A stretch of 64,000 nucleotides of DNA, taken from the NCBI GenBank assembly GCA_016219275.1, contig JACRBM010000056.1, positions 104,852-168,851 of the forward strand, written 5' to 3'. The translations under genes and the position numbers were made by a program. Shown here piece after piece: positions 18,435 through 26,966 of the stretch. The stretch comes from Chloroflexota bacterium (GTDB lineage: Bacteria; Chloroflexota; Anaerolineae; UBA4142). Every line of letters begins with the position of its first letter. Position 1 is the first letter of the stretch. The notes beneath the pieces were generated by a model. The model saw only the letters and a list, made by a program, of their open reading frames with translations. It did not search any database and was not told the DNA's origin.

Positions 18435-19000
18435 TGTGCACCTCGATTCAAAAAGTTTTTCAAAATTTGTTTGCCGTGCTGGGTCAGCACGCTTTCGGGA
18501 TGGAACTGTACACCTTCGAGCGGAAACTGTTTGTGGCGAATGCCCATCACTTCGCCTTCTTGCGTGTGCGCGGTGACGCACAATTCGTCGGGTAGCGGGT
18601 CTTGCACGATGAGCGAGTGATAACGTCCCGCCTCGAAGGGATTGGGAACGCCGGCAAAAATGCCGCGCCCGTCGTGATAAATCGCGGACGTTTTGCCGTG
18701 CATCAAGCGCGGCGCGCGCGTGACGTTGCCGCCGAACGTCGCCCCGATGCACTGATGACCCAGGCACACACCCAGGATCGGCACGGTGCGATGGAAATCA
18801 CGAATTACCGCGTTCGAAATGCCGCCTTCGCTCGGATTGCCGGGACCGGGCGAGATGACGATGTGCGAGGGCGCGCGCCGCGCAATATCGCCGAGAGTCA
18901 CTTGGTCGTTGCGAAACACTTGCAACTCTGCGCCAAGTTCGCCCAGGTATTGCACGAGGTTGTAGGTGAACGAATCATAGTTATCAATGACGAGAATCAT
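18431..19000 (-). CDS. trpG: Anthranilate synthase component II (glutamine amidotransferase)
   Basis: Supplies ammonia from glutamine to TrpE. The 189-residue class I amidotransferase starts [14 protein letters not shown], has nucleophile Cys79 in [10 protein letters not shown], and His/Glu of the triad in [11 protein letters not shown]. The ATG at 19000 has AGGAGG 7 bases upstream; the in-frame extension to 19054 reads through the inter-cistronic palindromes and is not coding by family comparison. It follows trpE by 68 bases and overlaps trpD by 4. It could double as PabA, because no pab genes are seen. Confidence 0.96.
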   Translation of the reverse strand: MILVIDNYDSFTYNLVQYLGELGAELQVFRNDQVTLGDIARRAPSHIVISPGPGNPSEGGISNAVIRDFHRTVPILGVCLGHQCIGATFGGNVTRAPRLMHGKTSAIYHDGRGIFAGVPNPFEAGRYHSLIVQDPLPDELCVTAHTQEGEVMGIRHKQFPLEGVQFHPESVLTQHGKQILKNFLNRGAQ

Positions 19001-19016
19001 GGGAATGCCTCCTGTG

Positions 19017-19071
19017 GGACAAGTTTCCAACTTGTCCACCCAATGATAAAGCAAATTGGAAATTTGCTTTA
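19017..19071. repeat. Two TTGGAAA/TTTCCAA-centred palindromes between trpE and trpG
   Basis: GGACAAG-TTTCCAA-CTTGTCC (19017-19037) and TAAAGCAAATT-GGA-AATTTGCTTTA (19047-19071) are perfect hairpins. The second contains the trpE stop codon at 19069-19071. They share the central heptamer with palindromes at 38151-38165, 56751-56790 and 58280-58306. Confidence 0.75.
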
Positions 19072-20550
19072 CGATTCCGCGATTTCGATGGCACGCGTGA
19101 GCGCGCGCGCCTTGTTTTCACATTCGCGATGCTCGCCGAGCGGATCGGAATCCGCGACGATGCCAGCGCCGGCTTGGACGAACGCGTGCTTGCCGCGCTG
19201 AACGATGGTGCGAATCGTGATGCAAAAATCCATATTGCTCTTGCCCGCAACCGGAAAACCGAAATAACCAACCGCCCCGGCGTACGGTCCGCGTCGTGTC
19301 CCTTCAAGGTCTTCGATGATTTCCATCGCGCGAACCTTGGGCGCGCCCGAAACCGTCCCCGCCGGGAAGGTCGCACGAAGCAGATCGAACGCGCTGAACT
19401 CGCGGCGCAACTTGCCGACGACGCGCGAGACGATGTGCATCACGTGCGAGAATCGCTCGACGGTCATGTACTGCGGAACCTGCACCGAGCCGTACTCGCA
19501 CACGCGACCCAGGTCGTTGCGACCCAGGTCTACCAACATCACGTGCTCGGCGCGTTCCTTGGGATCGTTGCACAACTCAGTTTCGAGCCGCGCGTCCTCG
19601 GCTTCGTCCTTGCCGCGGCGACGTGTGCCCGCAATCGGATTCAGTTGCGCGATATCGTCTTCGAGCCGCACGAGCACTTCGGGCGACGACCCGATGAATT
19701 GCAGATCGCGGAAATCGAGCAAGAACATGTACGGCGATGGATTCAATCGGCGCAGGGCGCGATAAATCGAAAACGCGTCCGCTTCAGTTTCGCGCGAAAA
19801 ACGTTGCGACAAGACAACCTGGAAAATATCGCCCGCCGCGATGTGTTCTTGCGCGCGGCGCACCATCGCGGCGAATTGGTCGGGTGTGACGTTCGATTGC
19901 AACGCGTGTCCATTGGGCGCGGGCGCAGTATCCGATGTTGGAACCGGGCGATTCAACCGCGCGACGATATTCTCGATACGCGCGACGGCGTCGTCGTACG
20001 CGGCGCGCGCGCTCCCGCGCTCCGCGACATGCGCGTTCGCGATGACGAGCGTACGATGCTTGACCTGATCGAACGCGATGAGCGTGTCGGTCAGCAAGAA
20101 AATCGCGTCCGGCAGATCGAGTTCATCGCGCGCGGTGCGCGGCAAGCGTTCGATGTAGCGCACGATGTCGTACGACAGGAATCCGACCGCGCCGCCGAAA
20201 AAGCGCGGTAGACCTGGGATTGTGACCGCGTGATACGGCGCGAGAAAATCGCGCAACGCGTTCAGCGGGTCGTCGGCATCGAACGTCGTTTCCGCGCGCG
20301 TGTGATCGCGCAGCGTGACGCGCCCCTCGCGTACGGTGATGACGCGCGACGGATTGACGCCGATGAACGAATAGCGCGCCAGTTGTTCGCCACCCTCGAC
20401 CGATTCGAGCAAGAACGAGGCGTACTCATCGCGTAGTTTAAGGTAGACCGACACGGGTGTTTCCATGTCCGCGTTGAGTTCGCGATAAACCGGGATGAGA
20501 TTGCCCTGGCTGGCGAGCGATTCGAATTCGCTAAAGCTGGGATATGTCAT
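19069..20550 (-). CDS. trpE: Anthranilate synthase component I
   Basis: First committed step of tryptophan synthesis: chorismate plus ammonia to anthranilate. The 493-residue protein carries the tryptophan feedback motif LLES in [20 protein letters not shown]. Its chorismate-binding domain has [55 protein letters not shown], and a C-terminal end rich in [15 protein letters not shown] 20550 is chosen because GGAGGT lies 5 bases upstream; the frame open to 20826 runs through the T-box leader and terminator. Regulation is visible: a tryptophan T-box precedes it, and feedback inhibition is expected. Confidence 0.97.
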   Translation of the reverse strand: MTYPSFSEFESLASQGNLIPVYRELNADMETPVSVYLKLRDEYASFLLESVEGGEQLARYSFIGVNPSRVITVREGRVTLRDHTRAETTFDADDPLNALRDFLAPYHAVTIPGLPRFFGGAVGFLSYDIVRYIERLPRTARDELDLPDAIFLLTDTLIAFDQVKHRTLVIANAHVAERGSARAAYDDAVARIENIVARLNRPVPTSDTAPAPNGHALQSNVTPDQFAAMVRRAQEHIAAGDIFQVVLSQRFSRETEADAFSIYRALRRLNPSPYMFLLDFRDLQFIGSSPEVLVRLEDDIAQLNPIAGTRRRGKDEAEDARLETELCNDPKERAEHVMLVDLGRNDLGRVCEYGSVQVPQYMTVERFSHVMHIVSRVVGKLRREFSAFDLLRATFPAGTVSGAPKVRAMEIIEDLEGTRRGPYAGAVGYFGFPVAGKSNMDFCITIRTIVQRGKHAFVQAGAGIVADSDPLGEHRECENKARALTRAIEIAES

Positions 20551-20573
20551 TGCGACCTCCTTTTGAATTTCTG

Positions 20574-21034
20574 AAAAATAAAAACCTCTCGTCCGTTGCG
20601 CGTATAGATACGCAACAAGGGACGAGAGGTTGCTTGGCTCCCGTGGTGCCACCCTGATCGAGACTGGCGAGACATTGAGTTGTATGTCTCGATAAAATAA
20701 AACGTGCGTTTCGTGATGAAACGAAACGCACGAGCCAGTCTCACTCTGTGGAAACGCATTTAGAAGTTGGAGGTTAGAAGTTGGAGGTCGGGACTTGGAT
20801 TCTCGATGTTTCAATCCAATTTCCAAACTCCAACTTCTAATCTCTAATTTCTAAAATCAATTTCCTCTGCCACGATAACGGGGGCGATTTCCGTCCACGC
20901 ATACTGGGCGTTTGCCGTTCAGCGGGAGACTCATCGGTCCATTCGCCGTTTTCGGAAATATCAATCTCACACCAACTCGATTGACTCTCTGAATTTCGTC
21001 TGACGAGTACTCGTCCGAATCATTGTCTTTCAGT
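20574..21034 (-). promoter_or_regulatory. Tryptophan T-box riboswitch leader of the trp operon
   Basis: Read on the minus strand the leader has the T-box sequence AGGGTGGCACCACGG (20655-20641), which pairs with the uncharged tRNA acceptor end. A terminator with arms around ACCTCTCGTCC and GGACGAGAGGT follows, with a T-run (about 20627-20574). Upstream are stem I elements including GGACGAGTA and AGAGAGTC, and a specifier region GGCGAATGGACCG whose TGG (20941-20939) is the tryptophan codon. Uncharged tRNA-Trp should stabilise the antiterminator and turn on trpEGDCFBA. Between stem I and the antiterminator sits a 95-base heptad hairpin. The trpS leader shares the same blocks. Confidence 0.9.
20760..20854. 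repeat. Heptad-repeat hairpin inside the trpE T-box leader
   Basis: On the plus strand there are six 7-base units (TTAGAAG, TTGGAGG, repeated, TCGGGAC, TTGGATT), an 11-base loop 20802-20812, and six units (AATCCAA, TTTCCAA, ACTCCAA, CTTCTAA, TCTCTAA, TTTCTAA). The two halves are partly complementary. It occupies the position where T-box stem II would lie. The trpS leader has the same 6-loop(11)-6 layout at 30568-30662. Confidence 0.85.
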
Positions 21035-21040
21035 GGCAAA

Positions 21041-21069
21041 CATATACCACAAAAAAACGCGGCTGTCAA
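21041..21069 (-). promoter_or_regulatory. Promoter of the trp operon
   Basis: On the minus strand a perfect TTGACA (21069-21064), 17 bases, then TATATG (21046-21041). The -35 box overlaps the stop codon of the desaturase gene, so the operon has its own promoter directly after that gene. The start would be near 21034, giving a leader of about 480 bases. Confidence 0.7.
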
Positions 21070-22073
21070 TTCGCGCGCGCGCGATATTGCCGCAACACGT
21101 CAAAGCCGACGAGCCGTTGTGCTTGCTCGTCCCACAAATGCAGATGTACGCATTTGAGACTCTCTAGGAAAGTGAGCGGCGGAATTTGAAATGCCGGATT
21201 ATTCTTGTGACACTTGGGCAAAAGATAATTCGGCACACGCGGGCTAAGGTGGTGGATGTGATGAAAGCCAATGTTTCCGCTGAACCATTGCAGAATCGCG
21301 GGGAGTTTGTAGAACGAACTGCCTTGCATTCCCGCGCGCACAAAACTCCACGCGTCCTGACGATCCCAGTAGACGTTCTCGAATTGGTGTTGAACGTAGA
21401 ACATCCACAACCCAATCGCCGAGGCGACGACCATAATTGGCAGTTGGATAAGCACGTAACGTTCCCAGCCGATCAACATGCTCAACCCCAAAGCAATGGC
21501 GAACACCGCAAGGTTGGTATAGAGCACGCTCAGGCGTTCGCGTTTGCCGGAGTTGGGTGTGGCAAAACGATGTAAGACCAGGAACGTAAACGATGCCCCA
21601 ACCGTGAACAAGAACAGAGGATTACGCATGACCCGGTATCCCACGCGCTTGTACCATGGGGCGGTAAGATACTCGCGCACGGTCATCGTTGGTACATCGC
21701 CGGTGCCGCGTTTGTCGAGATTGCCGGCGGTCGCGTGGTGAATCGCGTGGTCGTGTCGCCAACGATAGAACGGCGTGAAGGTGATGAATCCCAGCAGTAC
21801 GCCGAGTGATTCGTTCGCGCGGTTGGATTTGAAGAACGCTCCGTGACAGCAATCGTGGAAGATGATAAACGCGCGGATGAGCAGACCTGCGGCGGGAATC
21901 GCGAGAAGCAGGGTCAGCCAGTACGCGATGTCCACACTCCAGATCATCACTGCCCACAGCGCGAGATACGGCGCGAGCGTGTTGACGATCTGCCAAAGAC
22001 TGCGACCCAGTTGCGGTTCCGTGTAGGGCGCGATCATTTCTTTCCAATTTAGTTTTTCGAACTCCACTTGCAT
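21066..22073 (-). CDS. Membrane fatty acid desaturase
   Basis: A di-iron, membrane-bound acyl desaturase that introduces a double bond into fatty acyl chains. The 335-residue protein has the three histidine boxes in order: HDCCH at residues 73-77, HDHAIHH at 107-113, and HHIHH in GFHHIHHLSPRVPNY near residue 270, with QHQFENVYW before the third. Four hydrophobic segments flank them. The box spacing fits the omega-6/delta-12-like bacterial group; regiospecificity cannot be read. ATG 22073 is chosen because GGAGT lies 4 bases upstream; the frame is open to 22148. Confidence 0.88.
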   Translation of the reverse strand: MQVEFEKLNWKEMIAPYTEPQLGRSLWQIVNTLAPYLALWAVMIWSVDIAYWLTLLLAIPAAGLLIRAFIIFHDCCHGAFFKSNRANESLGVLLGFITFTPFYRWRHDHAIHHATAGNLDKRGTGDVPTMTVREYLTAPWYKRVGYRVMRNPLFLFTVGASFTFLVLHRFATPNSGKRERLSVLYTNLAVFAIALGLSMLIGWERYVLIQLPIMVVASAIGLWMFYVQHQFENVYWDRQDAWSFVRAGMQGSSFYKLPAILQWFSGNIGFHHIHHLSPRVPNYLLPKCHKNNPAFQIPPLTFLESLKCVHLHLWDEQAQRLVGFDVLRQYRARAN

Positions 22074-22196
22074 ACTCACTCCTATCGCTTGGCTTGAGAG
22101 CAACTCCCAAACCGATGGTTTTTGGTTAACCCGATGCGCCTTCATCATACTCGCGCATTATGCCAAGCGCAAGTGCCCACGCGCGTGCAAGCGTGC

Positions 22197-22225
22197 TTGA
22201 CGTATGGCACTACTAGCCTTATAAT
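22197..22225 (+). promoter_or_regulatory. Strong promoter for the 22.3-30.3 kb gene cluster
   Basis: TTGACG (22197-22202), exactly 17 bases, then a perfect TATAAT (22220-22225), 43 bases upstream of the first start codon. Confidence 0.75.
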
Positions 22226-22267
22226 GTTGACGAAGTTGAGTTTTTTCTCTTGGCGGAATGTTTTAAC

Positions 22268-22540
22268 ATGGCTTGGGATGCCGCGCGCCGCGAGCAGGTA
22301 GTAGACGACCTAGTAAAACGCATTGGCGAAGCGGACATGGTTGCGCCGGCGCTTTTATTCTTGACGATCCACCAACCATGGGCATTCGTCGGCGCGCAGT
22401 TGGTGTGGTTCGCCCAGCCCTTGCTGCGTCTTGGTTTGAACGATGCGGAGGTGCGGCATCTCGCGCAGTTGCTCGAAGATCGCACGGGCGTTCAGATGCT
22501 GATAGACCGACTCGAAACGCTATCCTCCACGTCGCGCTGA
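22268..22540 (+). CDS. Small protein of unknown function
   Basis: About 90 residues, mixed helical: an N-terminal amphipathic part (AWDAARREQVVDDLVKRI), then PALLFLTIHQPWAFVGAQLVWFAQPLL, which could be a single membrane-associated helix, and a C-terminal acidic helix DRTGVQMLIDRLETL. I do not recognise a family with certainty. The frame opens at TTG 22250, but ATG 22268 with GGCGGA 10 bases upstream seems better. It is the first gene behind a strong promoter and ends 23 bases before the DUF6754-type gene, so it is probably part of that operon. Confidence 0.6.
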   Translation: MAWDAARREQVVDDLVKRIGEADMVAPALLFLTIHQPWAFVGAQLVWFAQPLLRLGLNDAEVRHLAQLLEDRTGVQMLIDRLETLSSTSR

Positions 22541-22563
22541 CGCGCGTTCGCGGGAGCGATTGA

Positions 22564-23385
22564 ATGGAAACACTGCTCAGTCTTTTGCAATCCACGATTG
22601 GAACAGACCAAGCGCGCCAACTCGTTCTGTTCCTTCTTTTTCTCCCCCTCTTTGCTTTCGCATATTGGGCGGTCAAACGCGGCATGGTCATTTCGCTGCG
22701 CGCGATTCCGGGCTATGCCGCGCTCACGCAATTGCTCACTCAGTCTGCCGAGACCGGTCGCCCGGTGCATTTGTCGCTTGGCATCAGCGGCATCGCGGAC
22801 GCGTTCACCGCGGATACGATGGCGGGCTTGACGACGCTCGAATACGTCGCCGAGCGCGGCGTCATCAGCGAAGCGCCGCCGATTGTCACCGTCGCGAATC
22901 CGACCGCGCTCCCCGCGGCGCAGGATGTGTTGCGCCGTACCTATACGCGGCACGGTTACGCCGAAGAGTACGATCCGGCGCGCGCGCGTTTTATCGCGCC
23001 GAACGGCGCGCTCAACAGCGCGACGCCCGTCGCGCCCGGCAGTGGTTTTGCCTACGCCGCCGGCGCGATGCAAACGCTCACCCAACACAAGTTGACCGCG
23101 AATGTCATGCTCGGACGATTCGGCGACGAGTTTCTTTTGCTCGGCGAAACCGGCGCGCAACGCGGTTTGCCGCAGGTCGGCGGCACGAGTGCAGAGCGCG
23201 TGCTGCCGTTCGTGCAATCTACAGTAGATAACCCCTTGCTCGGCGAAGAGATTTACGCCAGCGGCGCGTATCTCCTTAAAAAACCGGCGCACCTCAGCAG
23301 TCTGCTCGCGCAAGATATTGCGCGCGGGTTGTTGGTTCTCGGGATCATCGTCGCGGTGCTGATGAAAACGATAGGATTGTTCTAA
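22564..23385 (+). CDS. DUF6754-type membrane protein
   Basis: A 273-residue protein with one N-terminal membrane helix (about 20-38) and one C-terminal helix (about 252-268). The soluble middle contains GRPVHLSLGISGIADAFTADTMAGL, VTVANPTALPAAQDVLRRTY and GRFGDEFLLLGETGAQRG, a pattern I associate with the DUF6754 family of Chloroflexota; the function is not known. The following gene begins 2 bases after its stop, so they are translationally linked. Confidence 0.7.
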   Translation: METLLSLLQSTIGTDQARQLVLFLLFLPLFAFAYWAVKRGMVISLRAIPGYAALTQLLTQSAETGRPVHLSLGISGIADAFTADTMAGLTTLEYVAERGVISEAPPIVTVANPTALPAAQDVLRRTYTRHGYAEEYDPARARFIAPNGALNSATPVAPGSGFAYAAGAMQTLTQHKLTANVMLGRFGDEFLLLGETGAQRGLPQVGGTSAERVLPFVQSTVDNPLLGEEIYASGAYLLKKPAHLSSLLAQDIARGLLVLGIIVAVLMKTIGLF

Positions 23386-23387
23386 CG

Positions 23388-23987
23388 ATGAAGTGGCTGG
23401 CGACCGCATTTGCGATTAGCGTGGGCTTGATCGTTCTGCTCGATTATTTTTTCGACCACCCCTTGTTGAACGGTTTGGGCGAAGTGTTTCGCGAGTGGGC
23501 GATTGTGCTTACCGCGTTCGCGTTGTTGCTCGGTCTGTTCAATCTGTTTTTCGTTCACGCGCTTCGCATCGTGCGCCGCAACGAGCCGGGCGTGTTCTAC
23601 AGCATCGTCGTCGTCGTGACGACGCTCGGCGTGCTTCTGCTTGGTTTGTGGTTTGATATTCCGAGCAATGAGATGAACTGGATTTTCAACAACCTTTATC
23701 TCCCACTCCAAAGCGCGTTTTTTGCGTTAACCGCGTTCTTCCTCGCGACCGCCGCGTATCGCGCGTTACGCGCGCGTAATTTCGAAACGACCTTGATGTT
23801 GCTCGCCGCGGTCGTCGTGTTTCTTGGTCAATTGCCGTTCCTGACCGTGCTGGAAGATTTCCGCGAATGGGTGTTGCGCGTGCCTAGTCAAGCCGGCGTC
23901 CGCGGCATTCTCCTCGGCGTTGCCATTGGCACGATTGCCACCGCGTTGCGTTTACTCGTCGGCATGGATCGCCCGTACAGCGAATAA
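23388..23987 (+). CDS. Five- to six-helix membrane protein, unknown function
   Basis: A 199-residue, strongly hydrophobic protein with segments at about 4-22, 40-60, 72-90, 105-122, 135-153 and 168-186. No catalytic motif is visible. The ATG lies 2 bases after the previous stop, and the zinc-ribbon gene starts 6 bases downstream, so it belongs to a compact operon. Confidence 0.65.
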   Translation: MKWLATAFAISVGLIVLLDYFFDHPLLNGLGEVFREWAIVLTAFALLLGLFNLFFVHALRIVRRNEPGVFYSIVVVVTTLGVLLLGLWFDIPSNEMNWIFNNLYLPLQSAFFALTAFFLATAAYRALRARNFETTLMLLAAVVVFLGQLPFLTVLEDFREWVLRVPSQAGVRGILLGVAIGTIATALRLLVGMDRPYSE

Positions 23988-23993
23988 ATTACG

Positions 23994-26267
23994 ATGGTAT
24001 ATTGTTCTCACTGCGGAACTCAAAATCGAGATGGTAGTAAATTCTGCAATCACTGCGGCGCGCGCCTGGTTCCGCAGTCGGGTTTAGTTTGCCCGATGTG
24101 CAGTACGCCGAATCCGGTCGAGAACGTATTTTGCTTCAAGTGCAACGCGCGGCTTGTGCCGATGACCGCGCCGCCTCCCGAAGAAAAACCGGCGAGTCCG
24201 CCGCCGATCAAAGGTTTATCGCTCCCCGCGAAATTGGAACCAGCGGCGGAAGAACCGGTCACGCCGGAAGAAACCGATGCGTCTGCCGCGATTCCACCCA
24301 GCGAACCGGCGCTGGCAAATTCGGATGTGCCGGATTGGTTGGCGCATCCATCCGTGACGCCAGCCCCGACGAACGAAGCGCCCGCGCCGACCAGCGATGA
24401 GCCAGATTGGCTCGCGCGTTTGCGCGCCTCTGCGCCGCCGGCGGAAGAAACCACCGATGCCAGTCCGGCTCAGGTTTCCAGTTGGCTTGAATCGGCGGAA
24501 GCGCCGCCGGCAGAAACACCCGCGCCGCCCAGCGAATCTGGGTCGAGCGCGTCCGTACCCGCGTGGCTCGACAATTTGCGCGCGGAAGAACCTGCGGCAG
24601 CGGAACAACCGAGCGCGTCCACTCCGCCAACCGAAAATGAAGAGCCGAGTTGGATGAGCCAACTGCGCGCCTCGGCGGCGCAAGCACCTGTGCCAAGCGA
24701 ACCGGACGCGGGCGTACCCGATTGGCTCCAGTCAGCCGGCGCAACGCCCTCCGTGCCCGCTGAAGCGCCCGCGATCCCGTCCGCGTCCATCGAAGAACCG
24801 GATTGGCTCAAGCCAATGGCTGGCGAAATTCCGGTGGCACCCTCCGTGGATGAAGACGTGCCGGATTGGTTGCGGTCGGTCGCGCCATCTGCGCCGACTG
24901 CGCCACCGCCATCACCGCCGATGCCACCGATGCCACCGATGCCACCGACACCAACCGAACAAGAAGAATTGTCGGACGAAGAATGGTTGCGGCGCATTCA
25001 ATCCGGTGAAGGAATTCAGATTCCTTTGCCGTCCGGGTTGCCGCGTGCGCCCACACAACCATTCGCCGAAGAAGAAATTCCAGACTGGTTGCGTTTTGCC
25101 GCCCCGTCTGCCAAGCCCGAACCGATCTTGGGCGAAACGCCGGCGCGTCCGATTGAGCCAGCCCAGCAAGTGCCCGAGTGGATTGCCGTACTCAAACCGG
25201 CGGATGCCGCACCCGGTTTCGACCTGGGCGAAGGCGAGCCAATCGAAACCGTTGGACCGATTGCAGGATTGCGCGGCGTGTTGCCGCTCGCTAACGCGAT
25301 TGCCGAGCCGCACACGTTGAGCGCCGCGCAGACCGCATCGCCCTTGCCGCGGCGGAGCGGCGCGCACCTCTTCGAATCTATTCTCGCCACACCGGTCGCA
25401 CCGACCACCGTGCCGGTCGTCAAAAAAGCGCGCGCGTTCTCGGTCTCGCGCTGGTTGGTTTATTTAACCTTGCTCGTCGCGTTGTTCGTGCCGCTCGTCC
25501 TGCCGCCGGATTTGTCGAGCGCGACGCTACCGATCACGCGCACGCCCGCGCGTGAATTTTTCGAAACGCTCGACAAACTTGCGACCCCGAACGCGACGGT
25601 GGTGCTCGCGTTCGAGTACGAGCCGGGCATGGCGGGCGAAATGGATTTACAGGCGCGCGCGCTCGCGCGTTATCTTGCCGGCAAACGCGTCAAGGTCGCG
25701 GCGCTCTCGACGTTCGAGACCGGTCCACAGATCGCACAACGTGTGCTCGATTCTGTCGTGAGCAAGGGTGCGTACGAGTACGGCACGCAGATGGTCAACC
25801 TGGGTTATTTCCCTGGCAACGAAGTCGCGCTCGCGAATCTCGCGACGGCGAAATTTTCGGCGGACAACCTGGATTGGCGCGATCGCAAGTCGTTGCGTCC
25901 GTTCCTCGAAACATCGCGCATTACGAGTTTGAATGATGTCGCGCTCGTGATCGTGCTTGCCGGCAACGACGACGCGCTCAAGATGTGGATGGAGCAAGTG
26001 CAACCCCGCGGCGTCAAAATCGCGGCGGGTGTCAGCGCGGGCGTCGAGCCGCGCGCGCGCGCGTATCGGTCCGCGAATCAAATCGTCGCGATGATGGCGG
26101 GGTTGACCGGCGCGGCGCAATTCGAGATTTTGACCGGCAAGCCGGGTGCGGCGGTCGTTAGCGCGGGCGCGCAAAACGCGGCGGTCGTTTTGTTGGTGCT
26201 CGTCATCGTCGTCGGGAATATCATGTTTTTGTTCTCACGCGCGCGGACGCGGAGCGAAAAGAAATGA
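23994..26267 (+). CDS. Zinc-ribbon membrane protein with PDWL repeats
   Basis: A 757-residue modular protein. Residues 1-55 hold two zinc ribbons (CSHCGTQ...FCNHCGARL and CPMCSTP...FCFKCNARL). Residues about 60-400 are Pro/Ala/Glu-rich and disordered, containing about ten short repeats of the form E/V-P-D-W-L (PDWLAHP, PDWLARL, PDWLQSA, PDWLKPM, PDWLRSV, PDWLRFA, and variants PAWLDNL, PSWMSQL, PEWIAVL). A membrane helix at about 485-503 (WLVYLTLLVALFVPLVL) is followed by a soluble domain and a C-terminal helix (about 730-750) with a basic tail. The repeats may be short linear motifs for a partner protein (inference). The gene overlaps the next by 4 bases. Confidence 0.7.
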   Translation: MVYCSHCGTQNRDGSKFCNHCGARLVPQSGLVCPMCSTPNPVENVFCFKCNARLVPMTAPPPEEKPASPPPIKGLSLPAKLEPAAEEPVTPEETDASAAIPPSEPALANSDVPDWLAHPSVTPAPTNEAPAPTSDEPDWLARLRASAPPAEETTDASPAQVSSWLESAEAPPAETPAPPSESGSSASVPAWLDNLRAEEPAAAEQPSASTPPTENEEPSWMSQLRASAAQAPVPSEPDAGVPDWLQSAGATPSVPAEAPAIPSASIEEPDWLKPMAGEIPVAPSVDEDVPDWLRSVAPSAPTAPPPSPPMPPMPPMPPTPTEQEELSDEEWLRRIQSGEGIQIPLPSGLPRAPTQPFAEEEIPDWLRFAAPSAKPEPILGETPARPIEPAQQVPEWIAVLKPADAAPGFDLGEGEPIETVGPIAGLRGVLPLANAIAEPHTLSAAQTASPLPRRSGAHLFESILATPVAPTTVPVVKKARAFSVSRWLVYLTLLVALFVPLVLPPDLSSATLPITRTPAREFFETLDKLATPNATVVLAFEYEPGMAGEMDLQARALARYLAGKRVKVAALSTFETGPQIAQRVLDSVVSKGAYEYGTQMVNLGYFPGNEVALANLATAKFSADNLDWRDRKSLRPFLETSRITSLNDVALVIVLAGNDDALKMWMEQVQPRGVKIAAGVSAGVEPRARAYRSANQIVAMMAGLTGAAQFEILTGKPGAAVVSAGAQNAAVVLLVLVIVVGNIMFLFSRARTRSEKK

Positions 26268-26908
26268 GTGATCCCATCGGCGCGTTGGTCGGCGTAATTC
26301 TGACCTTGCTGGTGTTTAGTTATTTGCTGGGCGACACGCCGTTGTTCCGTTTGGCGCAAGCGCTTTTCGTCGGCGTGGCGGCGGGCTATGCCGCGACGGT
26401 CGCGATCTATCTTGTGCTGTGGCTCAAGTTGTTCAAGCCGCTCTCCGAAGATCCGAACGGAAAATGGATTTACTTTTTCCCGCTCGCGCTTGGTATTTTA
26501 CTCTTTGCGAAATTACGCGCGACCTGGGCGCCGATTGGAAATCTGCCGATTGCGTTTCTGTTCGGCGTGGGCGGCGCGCTCGCGATTGGCGGCGCGCTTG
26601 GCGGCACGCTCGTCCCGCAACTCAGCGCGACGATTGTTTCGCTTGCGCCTTCGCAAGGTCTCGAGACGCTTGTCAACAACGCGTTCCTCGTGATTGGCAC
26701 GATAGGCGCGTTCCTCTCGTTCCGTTTCATCGTGCCAGCGAAAACCTCCGGGTTGCGCGCGTTCGATACCGTAGCACGTGGTTGGGGACGCGTCGGACGT
26801 TGGTTCATCTTTGTTGCGTTCGGCGCGATTTTCGCCGGGATCGCCGTGTCACGTCTAGCGATTCTGATTGATCGTGTTTCCTTTTTGCTCATGCTCGGCG
26901 CGCGCTAA
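26264..26908 (+). CDS. Hydrophobic membrane protein, unknown function
   Basis: A 214-residue protein with about six membrane segments (near 8-26, 32-54, 70-82, 92-112, 136-152 and 176-200). It starts at an ATGA overlap with the zinc-ribbon gene, so the two are coupled and may interact in the membrane. No known family motif is visible. A heptad repeat separates it from the MutL-like gene. Confidence 0.65.
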   Translation: MSDPIGALVGVILTLLVFSYLLGDTPLFRLAQALFVGVAAGYAATVAIYLVLWLKLFKPLSEDPNGKWIYFFPLALGILLFAKLRATWAPIGNLPIAFLFGVGGALAIGGALGGTLVPQLSATIVSLAPSQGLETLVNNAFLVIGTIGAFLSFRFIVPAKTSGLRAFDTVARGWGRVGRWFIFVAFGAIFAGIAVSRLAILIDRVSFLLMLGAR

Positions 26909-26922
26909 TTGAACCGTTTTGC

Positions 26923-26964
26923 AATCTCAAATCTCAAATCTCAAATCCTAAATCCTAAATTCCA
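26923..26964. repeat. Single-arm heptad array before the MutL-like gene
   Basis: Six exact 7-base units: AATCTCA three times, AATCCTA twice, AATTCCA. The array ends 2 bases before the ATG at 26967. No complementary arm is seen nearby. It displaces any Shine-Dalgarno sequence, since no AG-rich motif precedes the start. Confidence 0.8.
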
Positions 26965-26966
26965 AA

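Noticed and set aside
20760..20854. CRISPR-like array
   Set aside because: Units are 7 bases with no spacers and the arms are inverted; no cas genes are nearby.
22250..22267. TTG start for the first gene of the 22-30 kb cluster
   Set aside because: No ribosome site at suitable distance; ATG 22268 is more plausible, though the choice is not certain.
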